A stretch of 11,018 bases of DNA, taken from positions 6,605-17,622 of the forward strand of contig NW_006763165.1 in the NCBI RefSeq assembly GCF_000264905.1. The letters run 5' to 3'. Within the stretch, counting starts at the first letter, position 1, and each line of letters begins with the position of its first letter. The position numbers were made by a program, and so were the translations under genes. The notes under the pieces were generated by a model that saw only the letters and a list, made by a program, of their open reading frames with translations, was not told where the DNA came from and ran no database searches. The DNA comes from Stereum hirsutum FP-91666 SS1 (lineage: Eukaryota > Basidiomycota > Agaricomycetes > Russulales > Stereaceae). Of the stretch, positions 1-8,730 are shown piece after piece.

Positions 1-3000
1 AACGTCGCGTGCGTCCATGTCTACGTCCCCCCCATTTCCGGGCATCATCTCCTCATGATCCTCTCCCTCAGCACCACCCCCATTTCCGCTCATCATCTCC
101 TCGTCATCATCTCCCTCAGCACCACCCCCATTTCTGCTCATCATTTCCTCGTCATCCTCTCCCTCAGCATCCTCCTCTTCACCCTCGCCGCCGCTCCTCA
201 TTTCCTTGTCCTCTTCCCCCACACCTCGCTCGTCGTCGTCATCTGTGCCCCTCACACCATCGTGACCTCCGCTAAATGTACCCATCATCTCATCGTCATC
301 AGAAGGCGGGTCCGAATCCGGAAGGTAATCGTCTCCCGCCCGTTTCCCATCGGAGCGCACCATACCTTCCCCAACGTCCGGCCTCTCCACTTGTTCCATC
401 TCGTCGTCATTAAAGATGACGGTCTCGCCATCAGCGTCGTGCTCCGACCTCAAACGCTGTTTCTCATCCCGCCTCGCCTGCTGTTCCTCAGCCTCTTTCA
501 CCGCCTGTTTCTCCTCCTGGGTCCGCTTCTTGGCATTTTTCCTCTTCGCCTTCCTCGCGCGATCCCTCAACTCTTTCTCCTGCTGCATCTCGTCCTCGGT
601 CGCCTCTCCATCCGATAGAGGATCATCGTCCAAGCCGTCGTTCTTTTCTCTGACCTTGACCCATTTTGTCCATTGAAACTTGTGGGTGACGGTTTGCAAT
701 ACGCAGGGGCCGGGGAGCTTCTGTGGGTGGCTTGCGTGGGACGTCTGCGCCGTATACCAAAAGCCCCTGTAGTCGTACTTGGGTAATGGTTCCCACTCGA
801 CATCCTTCTGCAACAGGTCGGAGAACACGTCTTCACCGTAGGCCACTGCTTCTTCGATCTGGGACAACCATAACTGGACCAGAAGTGCAACATAATCTCC
901 CAGAAAATCGCGAATGTCTTCCACCAACCAGTATCGCAGGCAGTGGACCGGGATTTCTCCGTGAACCTTTTTGTCGAGCCGAACCCGCTCAGCCATGACG
1001 GCCAGAGCGAAATGACAGAGTTGTGCGATAGGAAAACGTACGCGGTACGGGAGCCACCCGAGTTCGTTGACAACGGCCTCCGTCTCCAGACTTCCAATCC
1101 GTGGAGGCTTACTGTGACGCGAACGGTCGCGAATGACGGGGGTGGCATCTGCAGATGCAAACAGGATGTACCGTGCGAAGGCCCGTCCAAATGCCCTCAT
1201 AGAGTGCTTGTGATCGGCGCCGAAGGCGAACTCATCTTTCCAGTTCTCGCGCAAGGCCGGTGTTGCTTCGTTTTCGTCACCGTCGGTCTCCTTTTCACCC
1301 CCATCGTTGTCGCGTCGGGCTGACTGGAAATATGACCGGTAATCCAGGGTTCGCCAAAAGACCGCGATACAGCCAAGGAGATGCCGCACGCCACGATCGG
1401 GGTGTAAAAATACGCGAGCTGGACGACCACCAGGGTACGAGGATGAGTGGGATGTCAGCCAGTGAGAAGGAAGGACACTCACCAGGATGTCGAGGCAATT
1501 GATACTGCAATAGATTGAACCAAAAATTGAAACTGGCCAGCTGAGGCAGAAGCTCTGGGTGCGACGTGTTGGTGATCATGTTGTCCGCCAATAACGCGTG
1601 AACGGCACCACAACAACTGGCCTTCAATGTTGCAGAGGCGTAGAAGTGGGCGCCGGAGACGATCGACTCCTCACTGGTTAGTACGTAGTGTGGCGTGCAC
1701 GGCCTCATGAAGCTCGGAAATAACGATGTCAGGCCAACCGCGCTGTCGGCACAAAAATGTATAGGACTTACAAAGCAGTGAATTTGCCCAAAGAGACTGC
1801 CTCCCATCTGTACCGTTCGTCGATGTGGTATTCTTTGAAGTCACGGAAGAGACCCGTCCGCGTCTCCGAAAGCTCCTCAGCAAACTCGGGACGTGGGTGC
1901 GCCACGGCCCACCACTTTTCTCCGGTGAGAGGCAAAGAGACGGTAGCCAGACCTGTTGTATCAACGTGGACACGAGAGACCACGTTGGGACTGCTCATTA
2001 TCGCCCAGGAGAGATGGCCGTTAGGTACTTCTGTGGGCATTCTCTCGTAAACGGAGTCGTATGCCTCCATAGCGGTCCGGTCGTTAGCGAGGTCCCTAAA
2101 TTTCGGTTTAGTCTAGTCTTGACGCTACGTTAAACACGTACTCACAAAAAGCGTGGCGGGTGTTCTAGCATCGTCCTGGGTTTCAAACAACTCAGGGCAT
2201 TCAGGCTCAAGCCGTTCGCTTCTTTGTGCGTGTCCTCCTTCCGCTTGGGAGGGACGGTCTCATAGACGGTCTTGGAGCTGTACCAGGTGTGTGTTTGTCT
2301 ACGCAGCCGTCCCTGTCGATCTCTGTTTTCCATGCCTGCCCAGAAATCAGTGAGAAGGCGCGTTGCGCAACGAGAAAGAACGCACTCTGGATTTGCAACC
2401 ACGCAAGGATAGAGTTCACGCGATCGATGCAGAATAACGACCAATCCCAAACGTGACTGTGAGGGACCTCGTAGACGAGGATGTGTCGCTGGCTGAAGAC
2501 GGCCTGAATCTCCTCACATGGTAATTGGAGATATTCAGACCATGGAGTCACGAATATGCAGGATTGTAATGGCTCCGAGGGGTCATATTCGGTCGAGTTT
2601 CTGCGAGAGTATGGATGAAGGTGCAACGGCTTCGGTACACCGCTGTGGTCCCAGTCCACAATGCTCCCCGTCACTGGATGGTTCAGTGAGTCCCATAGTT
2701 GCTTCCAAATGTACACCTCCATGCGTGCCTGGTCAGACAACTGAGTTTAGCGAGGGCCTTCCTCAAATGTGTATTGAACGTACGCAAGAAGGATGGGGAA
2801 TGAACTCGATCAGCTCGCCGTCTGTGACCTTGTCGACGCGGAACCTTTTGTAATAGTACGGTCCAGGTTCGGGTGGCGGAATGAAGTCTTCCTCGTCTTC
2901 GCTTGGCTCACGAGTTAGCCGCTGGGTGTGGATGATTAGCATGAGTGCATACCCGTGTGGTAGGGAAAACTTACTATCCGTTTGCTCGGCCAAGGCCTGG

Positions 3001-6000
3001 GATCCGGACTGAACTCGTGTTCGCCTTGCTCTGCTGTCCCAGAAGTAGCGCCCTGCATGGAAAATCGTGGTGAGCACATAATGTCGGTAGGCTGCCGAGC
3101 GTGAAAAGGGACAGCCATTACCTTGCGTGCGCGCTTCGCCGAAGTTGCATGTCCTGCAGTGCCACCCGTTATCTCTCGGTAATTGGGGCGGGCGACGTTG
3201 CGGCTGGGGTAGCGTGGTTCTTTGTCGATGTCAGGTTCTGCGTCCCGCTCTTCACCTAAAACAGATCACTCAGCTCCCGGCCCACAAACACAACAGGCTC
3301 ATCTTACCGCGCATATCATCGAGGATCGCCCCAGTTGTATCCGCTGGAGCCACGGATACATGGTCTGACCCGTACATGGTCAGGCACCACATGAATATTG
3401 GAAGGACAGGGACGTACTTGCGAGCCAAGTGAGCTGAGGGATACGTAGTGATGCTTCCAGGTCCATGGGCACGGAGGTGGCGCGTATGCGATCGGTGTCA
3501 CGCTCTAGGTCCGATTGTACGCCTAGAACAGTTGGGTCAACCCGTGAAGCTGACACAGTAAGGGCGGATATTACCCGAGGGATCATCGATGTCTGCGGCG
3601 GTTTCGTGGCCCGCAAACGTCACGGCAGGGTGTTACCGATATGTGGTCAGGTGCGGTATGTACAATGGAAGCACAGAGACGAACCTGGGTGCCAAGGTGG
3701 GTAAGAACGAGCTGTCATAGCCTTAAGGTTGACAGGGATCCAATCTGTCCGACGACGATCCACGGATACTTGCAGGTCTAGGGGCACCGACATATGGCGG
3801 TCGTAGGGAACACAGTCGGATCCTGTGTGAACGGCGTGCTGTGGACTCGAGGTAACGCGCTCGCCGACTCTGTCTGCGGAGGCTCTTGGGACATCCAAAT
3901 GCGGACCTAGCGTACCATCTTTTCCCCCTCCAGTTTGGAGCTGGCCCGGACGAGCATGATCTGTTCCTGCCTGAGCCTTCTCCTGGTCTGCAGTCTTGGG
4001 CACCACTCCGGCAGCATTGGGGGGCGCCTCAGAAGCACCTTGTATTGGAAGGGACGGACATGAGCGAGCGACGACCATCCCTTTCTGAACACATGCTTAC
4101 CAAGTGGATTTACACTCGCGCCTTGAGATGTGGAGGAAGCCGCTGTTGGCGCGCCTTGTACCGTGACACCAGCTTCAGGTGTCTCTGCATGCTGATGCGA
4201 GGAGAAACCTGATAACAACGATAGGTGACGTCAGCAGCATACTTCGACAGCACATCCAATCGAGTGTGAACTTCACCTGAGTCTCCTCCAATGTCTAGTT
4301 CCACAACACGATTACTGTATCCTTCTCCGCTCGCCTTTGAACTTTGAGCTGGGAGCGCCGTATTGGAGACCGCGACCGAGGAAGTGGCAGGCTGCGCAGG
4401 CCGCATTTCCGGGGAAAGCGAGATCCATTGCGCAATCTCTGGTGCAATTCATCGCAAACCCGATTAGCGGTATGATTACCATGCTCCATAATGCACACTC
4501 ACGAGCATCCATGCGCCGGCTGTGTTCCGTTTCTGGACCAATCTTTTCATTGAGAGCAGTAAATGCAGAGGCCGGTGTAACTCACCTCTCACATGCTCCG
4601 CCACTGGGAAAGGCCGAAATCCGATCCAAAGCTGTTCTTCTGCTGCGTGTGTCACGCAGTCCAGCAAGGGGTCAGAGGGGTCCGTGTCGAGTTTTGAAGC
4701 CCTGGCGGCGGACTTCAACTCCAAATCGAATCGCCTATGCAGCTGGGCGGCTCGACGGCATAATTGGCGCCGAGTTGAATCTTCTTCACGCTTCATGGTG
4801 CACACGAGATAGCGCATGAGGTGAACGATCCCCGTGTACTGATAACTTATTTCAGGACAAAAGCGTTGAAGAAAATGTGATAATAATGAAAGGCTGACCC
4901 AAAGAGCCCACGCCAGGGCCCGACTCGAATAGTCATCATCGAACACAATCTCTTCGAGTTGTTGGAACATGGCGTCCGCGACAATATCATCCTGAGTGAA
5001 TAGGGCGAATGGTCAGGTCACCTTTTTAGAACCACGGATGGTCAATCACTCGTACCACTGCCTGCTGGGCATCCAAGCCCCGATATTTTTGGTGGAGCGA
5101 CCCCAACAATATGTTCTTAATGTCGAACAATTTCTGCACCACCGAGTGCTCGTGAAAGACTGTAGTAAGTGATGAGTGTGGCAGTTCGGCGCGGTTCACA
5201 AATGTTGCATACTAGGCAGTACACCAGAGGTAGGCCCTATGTAAAGTTTCGGGCTACCCGACGGGAGTGGGTAGGGTTCTCCCCTGAAGGTTAGAGAATA
5301 CGCTTCGTCATCTGAACGCACAAGACATCAGTTCTGAGTCAGCGCGAAGAAAACTTTAGATAGTCCGAGCCTCACCGATAACGGGAGCGGGATGGGACAT
5401 GGGCACCGAGGGGTGCACCGTCGCACTGATACGCGGCTCCGGGGGATTATTTGGTTGGATGTTAGGATGTTGGTTCAGGTCGCTAGTGATCCCTGGGGGT
5501 GGCACGTTCGTGGGAGGCCCAACTGGCACGGGGGCATCTGCAGTATTGCCAGGCAAGCGATTCGGGGCCACACAATTATATTGAACGATGTGCCACAAGA
5601 AATGATGTTGCTCGCTCGTACCTTGCATGACCACGTCTCCATCGAGATCCTGACCATCAGCGACCAGATGTTGGGTTTGAGTTTCAGCGCATGGGTTCGA
5701 CACGATGGGCGCATTCGGAGCGGACCTCCCTGTAGCCTCTTTCTCGCGGGCCTCTTTCAATATAGCAGCCAGACGCGTCACACGATCTGGATAATATTCG
5801 CGGCCCTGGTATTCCACCATTCTGAAGTTGATGGCGTCTGCACCCTCCTGAACAATCGGGCATTCGTTTGGCGGATGTGATGGAGCCTGCTCGCAAATCC
5901 AGCAGACCTTGGCGAGTGGCTGGGACTGAGGGAGAGAGGAATTGCCGGCGGGTGGCACCGAGGCAGCGGAAAGACCGTGAGAATTCTTCAGCGAACTCGA

Positions 6001-8730
6001 AACGGGCACGGTGGAGGAGAGATTGTCGCCCGAGGAAGGACGCGTGATGGAAGACGGAAGAGAAGATATGGCACCAGCAGGATTAGAAGCCGATACGGCG
6101 TCTGAAGGATTGTTGCGGCTAGAGGAAGTGGCAACGGTAGAGGTAGAGGAGACAGGCAAACAAGGGGCAGATGCCGAGGGCGCGGGAGCAGGCAAATTCA
6201 ACCCCGTGACGTTAGGACCGGATGTGGTGGGTGCCACCGCGGTAGAAGAAATGGCACAAGGCTTGTTGGGCGAACGGGAAGCAAGGACGGAAGGGGAAGA
6301 AGGGATGTGGGCCGAGGAAGCAGACGGGATGGAAGCGGGAGCAGAGGAGATCGGGCCTGACGGAATGCGTGCAGATGCAGAGGGAGCGGGGGCTGGCAGT
6401 TTGGACTCCACGACACCAGTACCAGATGTGGCGGGTGGCACCGATGCAGAAGACATGGCGTCAGGCTTCTTGGGGGAACTCTTAAATGGAAGGGAATTGG
6501 TGGTCGTGCCCTGTTTTTCCGCCGAGTCGGTTGGTGGGTTGTGGGTGGCGATCGTTTCGGATGGGGGTGCTCTGGACATCGTTGCATTCGGGGGTGTAGG
6601 CGAAGTCGGAACTGCCTGAGGGACATTTTTCTTTGGTTGAATGTCGTCTGCGGCCTCCTGCTTAACAGATTGCATGCCTTTAAAAATCTCATACAGCCGC
6701 TTGTCAGCATCTGGATCTCCGGCCTGACGCATTTCAAATCCGGAATTCACGCGTTCCAACCAGCCAACGAACTCCGGGTCGTGAGAAGGTGGCACCGTGT
6801 CTTCCTCCGCCTCGTCTGGTCCGTCTTCAAGCGGAGAGCCGTCTGGGCGATCACCCTGTTGTTTGCCTTTCTGGCGGTCCTCGACCTCTTCGCTCTCAGA
6901 TGTTACGGGGACTGTAATACGAATCAGCTGGGGTAGTGTTGCGGTCAATGCCTCCTAACTCACTGTTGAAGTCTTTGAACCAAGTGCTCGCGTCGATGTC
7001 GCGAGGGTGATTGTGCCGCAGCCAAGCCGAGCACCATGTCGCGTGAAGTTCGGCGAAAGCATCGTCTACACGTCCCCCCAGATAGACCATGAGAACCGCG
7101 CGCCACACAGCGTCCTCCATGAATTGGACCAGCGGTGGCTTCCACGGGTTGCCCAACACAACCCTGAGCTACACATGTGGGTGTGTGGTCAGCGATCACG
7201 TCAACGCATTCACATGATGGTACTGACAGAGAACAGGACCAGCCAGCTCGCACGATTGTTAGTTGTACAGGCGGCTGGGCCCAGCAGTAGCAGAGGCGAG
7301 ACGTGCAGGGCGACCAGCAAAGTCTGGAGGATCATGTCGGGACCGCGGTTGTCGAGGAACGTCTGAGGATCCCATTTTTGATCTGGATCGTCCCGAATGA
7401 GTTCGTACCGTCTGTAAACGAATGGATTAACAGGCCGACATTGTTCGATTTGGGACCAGAACTCACTTAGCCAGAGCCTCTTTCACGGCGGATGCAGACT
7501 GTTCACTATCCAGATCTCCCTGTGATATGAGATAAATATGGGGTTATTGTGATGCAAGATCGTATGGGGGACTCACATGAAGCAAGAGCGACAGAGCCGT
7601 TGCTGCGAGAGAGATGTTGTTCAGTGCATTGGGGATCATAAGGCTCTTGTCTCTCTTCCAGATGTCGTGCAGGATGTGGGTGTCGCGAGATGCGCGTGAG
7701 GCCAACGATCCGTGAGGGGAGATCTTGAGGATTGATTGGGTTATAGTATGCGCCTCTGGGTCAAAAAATTCGAAGATGGGGGCAGGCGTATGCACAATCA
7801 AGGCATGATGGGACGTCCCAGTGGCGCCGTCAGCATTGGCGGGGCGGACGGAGTTATACGGTTCTGTCGGCTTCGTGACTGGCGAATGTTGAGTGCTGAA
7901 CCACGAGGCATTTTGAACCTGTTTAGATGGTGCGTAGCATGTGCTGGGGGCGGTGTCACTGTTCTGGGGGAACATTTCGTCAAGCCGCGCTATCCAACTG
8001 GTCAAGAAAGTGAAGAGCTGCGACGACGAAATGAGCTCCCCGCAAAGCGTTTTTGTATAGGTTTTTGAATCCTTACCGGTTTCACACCCTCCCTCTGCAG
8101 CAGCTTGTTGAGTTCGGGCTTCTTGACGGGGACAGAGTGAGGTTGGTTCTTGCGAAAGCCGGCATGGTACGCGATAAGGTCGAAGAGCATGTGACCCCAG
8201 AATATACGTGCCATCCGGTTGTAGGATTGCGGGGAGCAATTCATATACACGTCCGTTGGAGTCGCAGGGATCGATTGCGAGAGCCCCAACGTAAGCCATG
8301 AGGTGTACCGGCTGGTTTTAGTACGGAAGATACCGTCTGTGTCCCACTCGTCCAACTGTCGGGCAACAGACTGGAAATAATGCATATGGGAAGAGAATCA
8401 TGGTAGAATATAGGAGGAAACTCACTTCGGCGATAGTAGGTTCATCTGAAACGCTGTCGTCGGAGAAGGACTACGGGGCATTGTTTCAGCCATCACGAAT
8501 GCAGCATGGGGTGAGTGAGATGAAGAAAGATATACGTTATCTGCGCCTCCTTGGGGTGTCATCCATTCCAGTAAAGAGCCATCTGACTGTATCGCGTCTG
8601 TGAGCATAGGTATGGCTTGGAGAACGGCCATGTTAGCTCGGAGGTTTTTTCTGGGAGAGGATTGGTCTGCCTCCATGATCTCTTTTTGGAGACCCTTGTT
8701 GGCCTCCAATATTTTGTTGTTCCAGGTCAT
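1..8730 (-). CDS. Giant multidomain JmjC 2-oxoglutarate/Fe(II) oxygenase-like protein (25 exons, 3' end off the left edge)
   Basis: Seen: 25 exons joined by 24 introns (50-92 nt, all GT-AG) keep one open frame of 2437 residues from ATG at 8730-8728 to the window edge. Every donor phase matches its acceptor phase. Order: N-terminal helical module, S/P/A linker, zinc knuckle, second helical module, disordered region, JmjC core, helical post-JmjC domain, basic coiled coil, acidic repeats. Known of the family: JmjC enzymes use Fe(II) and 2-oxoglutarate to hydroxylate or demethylate proteins, often histones. Inferred: a nuclear, chromatin-associated oxygenase; the substrate is unknown. The closest pattern I recognise is the large agaricomycete family of uncharacterised JmjC-like proteins. 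The piece 8730-5356 can also be read as a separate 993-residue protein ending in TAA at 5356, but that stop lies inside a canonical intron. The start is the first in-frame ATG after a stop, though a coding extension to 8769 is possible. Confidence 0.82.
33..176 (-). repeat. 48-bp in-frame minisatellite encoding an acidic 16-residue repeat
   Basis: Three copies at about 33-80, 81-128 and 129-176 (the third is degenerate at its end). Each unit is 48 bp, so the reading frame is kept. The encoded unit is AEGDDDEEMMSGNGGG with minor changes. It forms the acidic tail of the giant protein (residues about 2384-2431) and the open frame runs past it to the window edge. Copy number is likely variable between strains. 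Confidence 0.85.
177..1418 (-). other. Post-JmjC helical domain and basic coiled coil (exon 25)
   Basis: Residues about 1965-2240 follow directly on the JmjC core. They form a helix-rich domain with CIAVFWRTLDYRSYF, a short acidic insertion rich in Asp/Glu/Gly (about 1275-1310), FGRAFARYILFASADATP, and RYWLVEDIRDFLGDYVALLV, ending in THKFQWTKWVKV. Then comes a Lys/Glu/Arg coiled coil at about residues 2241-2289, with RARKAKRKNAKKR as a probable nuclear localisation signal. Beyond it the chain is acidic and disordered, with DDD and EE runs. No named domain was recognised in the globular part. Confidence 0.6.
1483..2728 (-). other. KDM2-like JmjC catalytic core (exons 21-24)
   Basis: Exons 21-22 hold a lead-in with FVTPWSEYLQLPCEEIQAVF and RHILVYE, then NGLSLNAL. 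Exon 23 carries WAIMSSPNVVSRVHVDTTG and LTGEKWWAVAHP. Exon 24 carries FMRPCTPHYVLTSEESIVSG followed by AHFYA. The first metal pair is His1823-x-Asp1825, the 2-oxoglutarate lysine is Lys1840 (17 residues after the His), and the distal metal histidine is His1896 (73 after). As I recall, human KDM2A has H212, D214, K229 and H284, which gives almost the same spacing (17 and 72). All expected catalytic residues are present, so an active oxygenase is plausible. The substrate cannot be told from sequence. Confidence 0.85.
3256..3850 (-). repeat. Diverged tandem duplication of an exon-intron block inside the giant gene
   Basis: Copy I (about 3850-3523, minus strand) and copy II (about 3522-3256) share the same order: exon with SVPLDLQVSV or SVPMDLEASL, an intron, a short exon ending with IDDPSG or LDDMRG, then a 52-nt intron. 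The introns are clearly related: both open with GTNCGTCNCTGTNCTTCCA and carry CCTGACCA as branch region. The second introns are both exactly 52 nt. In copy I the short exon is cut to 18 nt, because the proximal acceptor seen in copy II (GGTCAG at 3370-3365) is absent and a distal CGCAG at 3597-3593 is used. Confidence 0.65.
4277..5311 (-). other. Second helical module (residues about 988-1270), family-type N-terminal domain of JmjC-like proteins
   Basis: Exons 9-12. Exon 9 carries a Pro/Gly-rich joint; exons 10 and 11 carry an amphipathic helical domain. It contains VVQKLFDIKNILLGSL, the acidic run FDDDYSSRALAWALWVSLSL, and the basic helix LCRRAAQLHRRFDLELK. Exon 12 begins with WISLSPEMRPAQ and turns into disordered Ser/Ala sequence. 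From memory, uncharacterised agaricomycete JmjC-like proteins often begin with a comparable helical domain containing a 'VWL-x-SPE' like end. If so, the first thousand residues here are an addition to that family's usual start. This comparison needs an alignment to confirm. Confidence 0.5.
5213..5375 (-). other. Intron 8 and bridging exon 9 that join two apparent genes
   Basis: Intron 8 (5375-5312) has donor GTGAGG, branch GCGCTGAC and acceptor GTTCAG, 64 nt. It begins five codons before the TAA at 5358-5356. Exon 9 (5311-5213) is 99 nt, reads DDEAYSLTFRGEPYPLPSG and onward, and ends at a GTATGC donor. The following 53-nt intron ends CTACAG at 5160. Phases are 1, 1 and then 0 at the end of exon 10, all matching. 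If intron 8 is retained, translation ends after GEARTI, giving a 993-residue protein with the zinc knuckle but no JmjC. Confidence 0.75.
5376..6911 (-). other. Ser/Pro/Ala-rich linker and CX2CX5HX4C zinc knuckle (exon 8)
   Basis: Exon 8 opens with an acidic/charged stretch (residues about 477-530) and continues into low-complexity Ser/Pro/Ala sequence to about residue 800. A single knuckle follows: Cys812, Cys815, His821 and Cys826 in CWICEQAPSHPPNEC (codons around 5904-5860). This is one residue longer between the second Cys and the His than the classical retroviral-type CCHC knuckle (CX2CX4HX4C). A charged helical segment follows, with the piece YYPDRVTRLAAILKEAREKE. The arrangement recalls the short C-terminal fingers of some basidiomycete chromatin remodellers, but that comparison is from memory and weak. 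A nucleic-acid- or protein-binding role is inferred. After the helix the sequence is again disordered and Pro/Asn-rich up to the exon end. Confidence 0.6.
6167..6480 (-). repeat. 204-bp (68-residue) imperfect tandem duplication in the linker
   Basis: On the plus strand, segments starting at 6167 and 6371 align for roughly 110 bp with a 204-bp offset, an exact multiple of three. Both encode the pattern SPxKPxAxSSxxVxPxTSG followed about six residues later by LPAPAPSASA. The copies have diverged by point changes, so the duplication is not very recent. A third weaker echo (SLKNSHGLSAASVPPAG) lies nearer the zinc knuckle, around 5960-6010. It shows the linker growing by in-frame repeat expansion. 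Confidence 0.75.
6912..8730 (-). other. N-terminal helical module of the giant protein (residues 1-476)
   Basis: Exons 1-7 encode a mostly hydrophobic-patterned, helix-rich region with no motif I can name. It begins with a charged helical stretch (residues 1-60), then a short acidic Ser/Asp segment on exon 2. Two strongly hydrophobic runs are visible: around residues 362-380, containing ILQTLLVALHVSPLLLLGP, and around 395-412, containing SWLVLFSVSTIMVVLG. They could be buried helices or, less likely, membrane segments. The nearby conserved-looking stretch WDPQTFLDNRGPDMILQ at about residues 351-367 suggests selection on sequence. The module sits directly before the Ser/Pro linker. Function unknown; I do not recognise the fold. 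Confidence 0.6.

Larger units (their letters stand above)
1..4991 (-). other. Exon-intron map of the giant gene, exons 11-25
   Basis: Exons by descending coordinate: 4991-4503, 4436-4277, 4208-4101, 4038-3685, 3592-3575, 3522-3418, 3364-3308, 3255-3122, 3052-2975, 2921-2784, 2728-2386, 2335-2146, 2095-1772, 1712-1483, 1418-1 (open at the left edge). Introns are 66, 68, 62, 92, 52, 53, 52, 69, 53, 55, 50, 50, 59 and 64 nt. Phases in order are 0,1,1,1,1,1,1,0,0,0,1,2,2,1, all internally consistent. Least certain are the 18-nt exon at 3592-3575, whose upstream intron is the longest in the gene, and the acceptor at 4437, where two AGs lie 2 nt apart and only the distal one keeps the frame. Last exon: one uninterrupted frame of 473 residues. 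Confidence 0.78.
5056..8730 (-). other. Exon-intron map of the giant gene, exons 1-10
   Basis: Exons by descending coordinate: 8730-8536, 8470-8426, 8370-8077, 8017-7577, 7519-7467, 7411-7214, 7163-6964, 6911-5376, 5311-5213, 5159-5056. Introns are 65, 55, 59, 57, 55, 50, 52, 64 and 53 nt. Phases in order are 0,0,0,0,2,2,1,1,1, and each donor phase equals the phase needed at the next acceptor. Typical donors are GTGAGT (7576, 7466, 8425, 6963), GTAAGG (8076), GTGAGG (5375) and GTATGC (5212). Intron 1 uses a weaker GTATAT donor, chosen because it is the only option that keeps exons 2 and 3 in frame. Exon 10 is followed by a 64-nt intron at 5055-4992. No cDNA was available, so the boundaries come from sequence pattern and frame alone. 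Confidence 0.78.

Noticed and set aside
55..618. 187-codon plus-strand ORF rich in Leu/Ser/His
   Set aside because: It is the antisense shadow of the repeat-bearing acidic and coiled-coil tail of the minus-strand gene.
4337..4819. 160-codon plus-strand ORF
   Set aside because: Crosses introns and exons of the minus-strand gene, has no domain-like sequence, and the minus-strand frame is phase-consistent here.
5258..5328. Separate start for the JmjC gene at ATG 5328 with two very short introns (38 and 46 nt)
   Set aside because: Phases also fit, but the introns are shorter than all others. Intron 8 plus exon 9 gives standard-length introns and a longer coherent reading.
6011..6619. 202-codon plus-strand ORF rich in Glu/Gly/Ala
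   Set aside because: Antisense reading of the Ser/Pro/Ala linker; its composition follows from the codon use of the real frame.
1..8730. TET/JBP oxygenase or KDZ-type transposon
   Set aside because: The catalytic pattern is JmjC-like with a GEK lysine and a TPH distal His; no transposase signature or terminal inverted repeats were seen.
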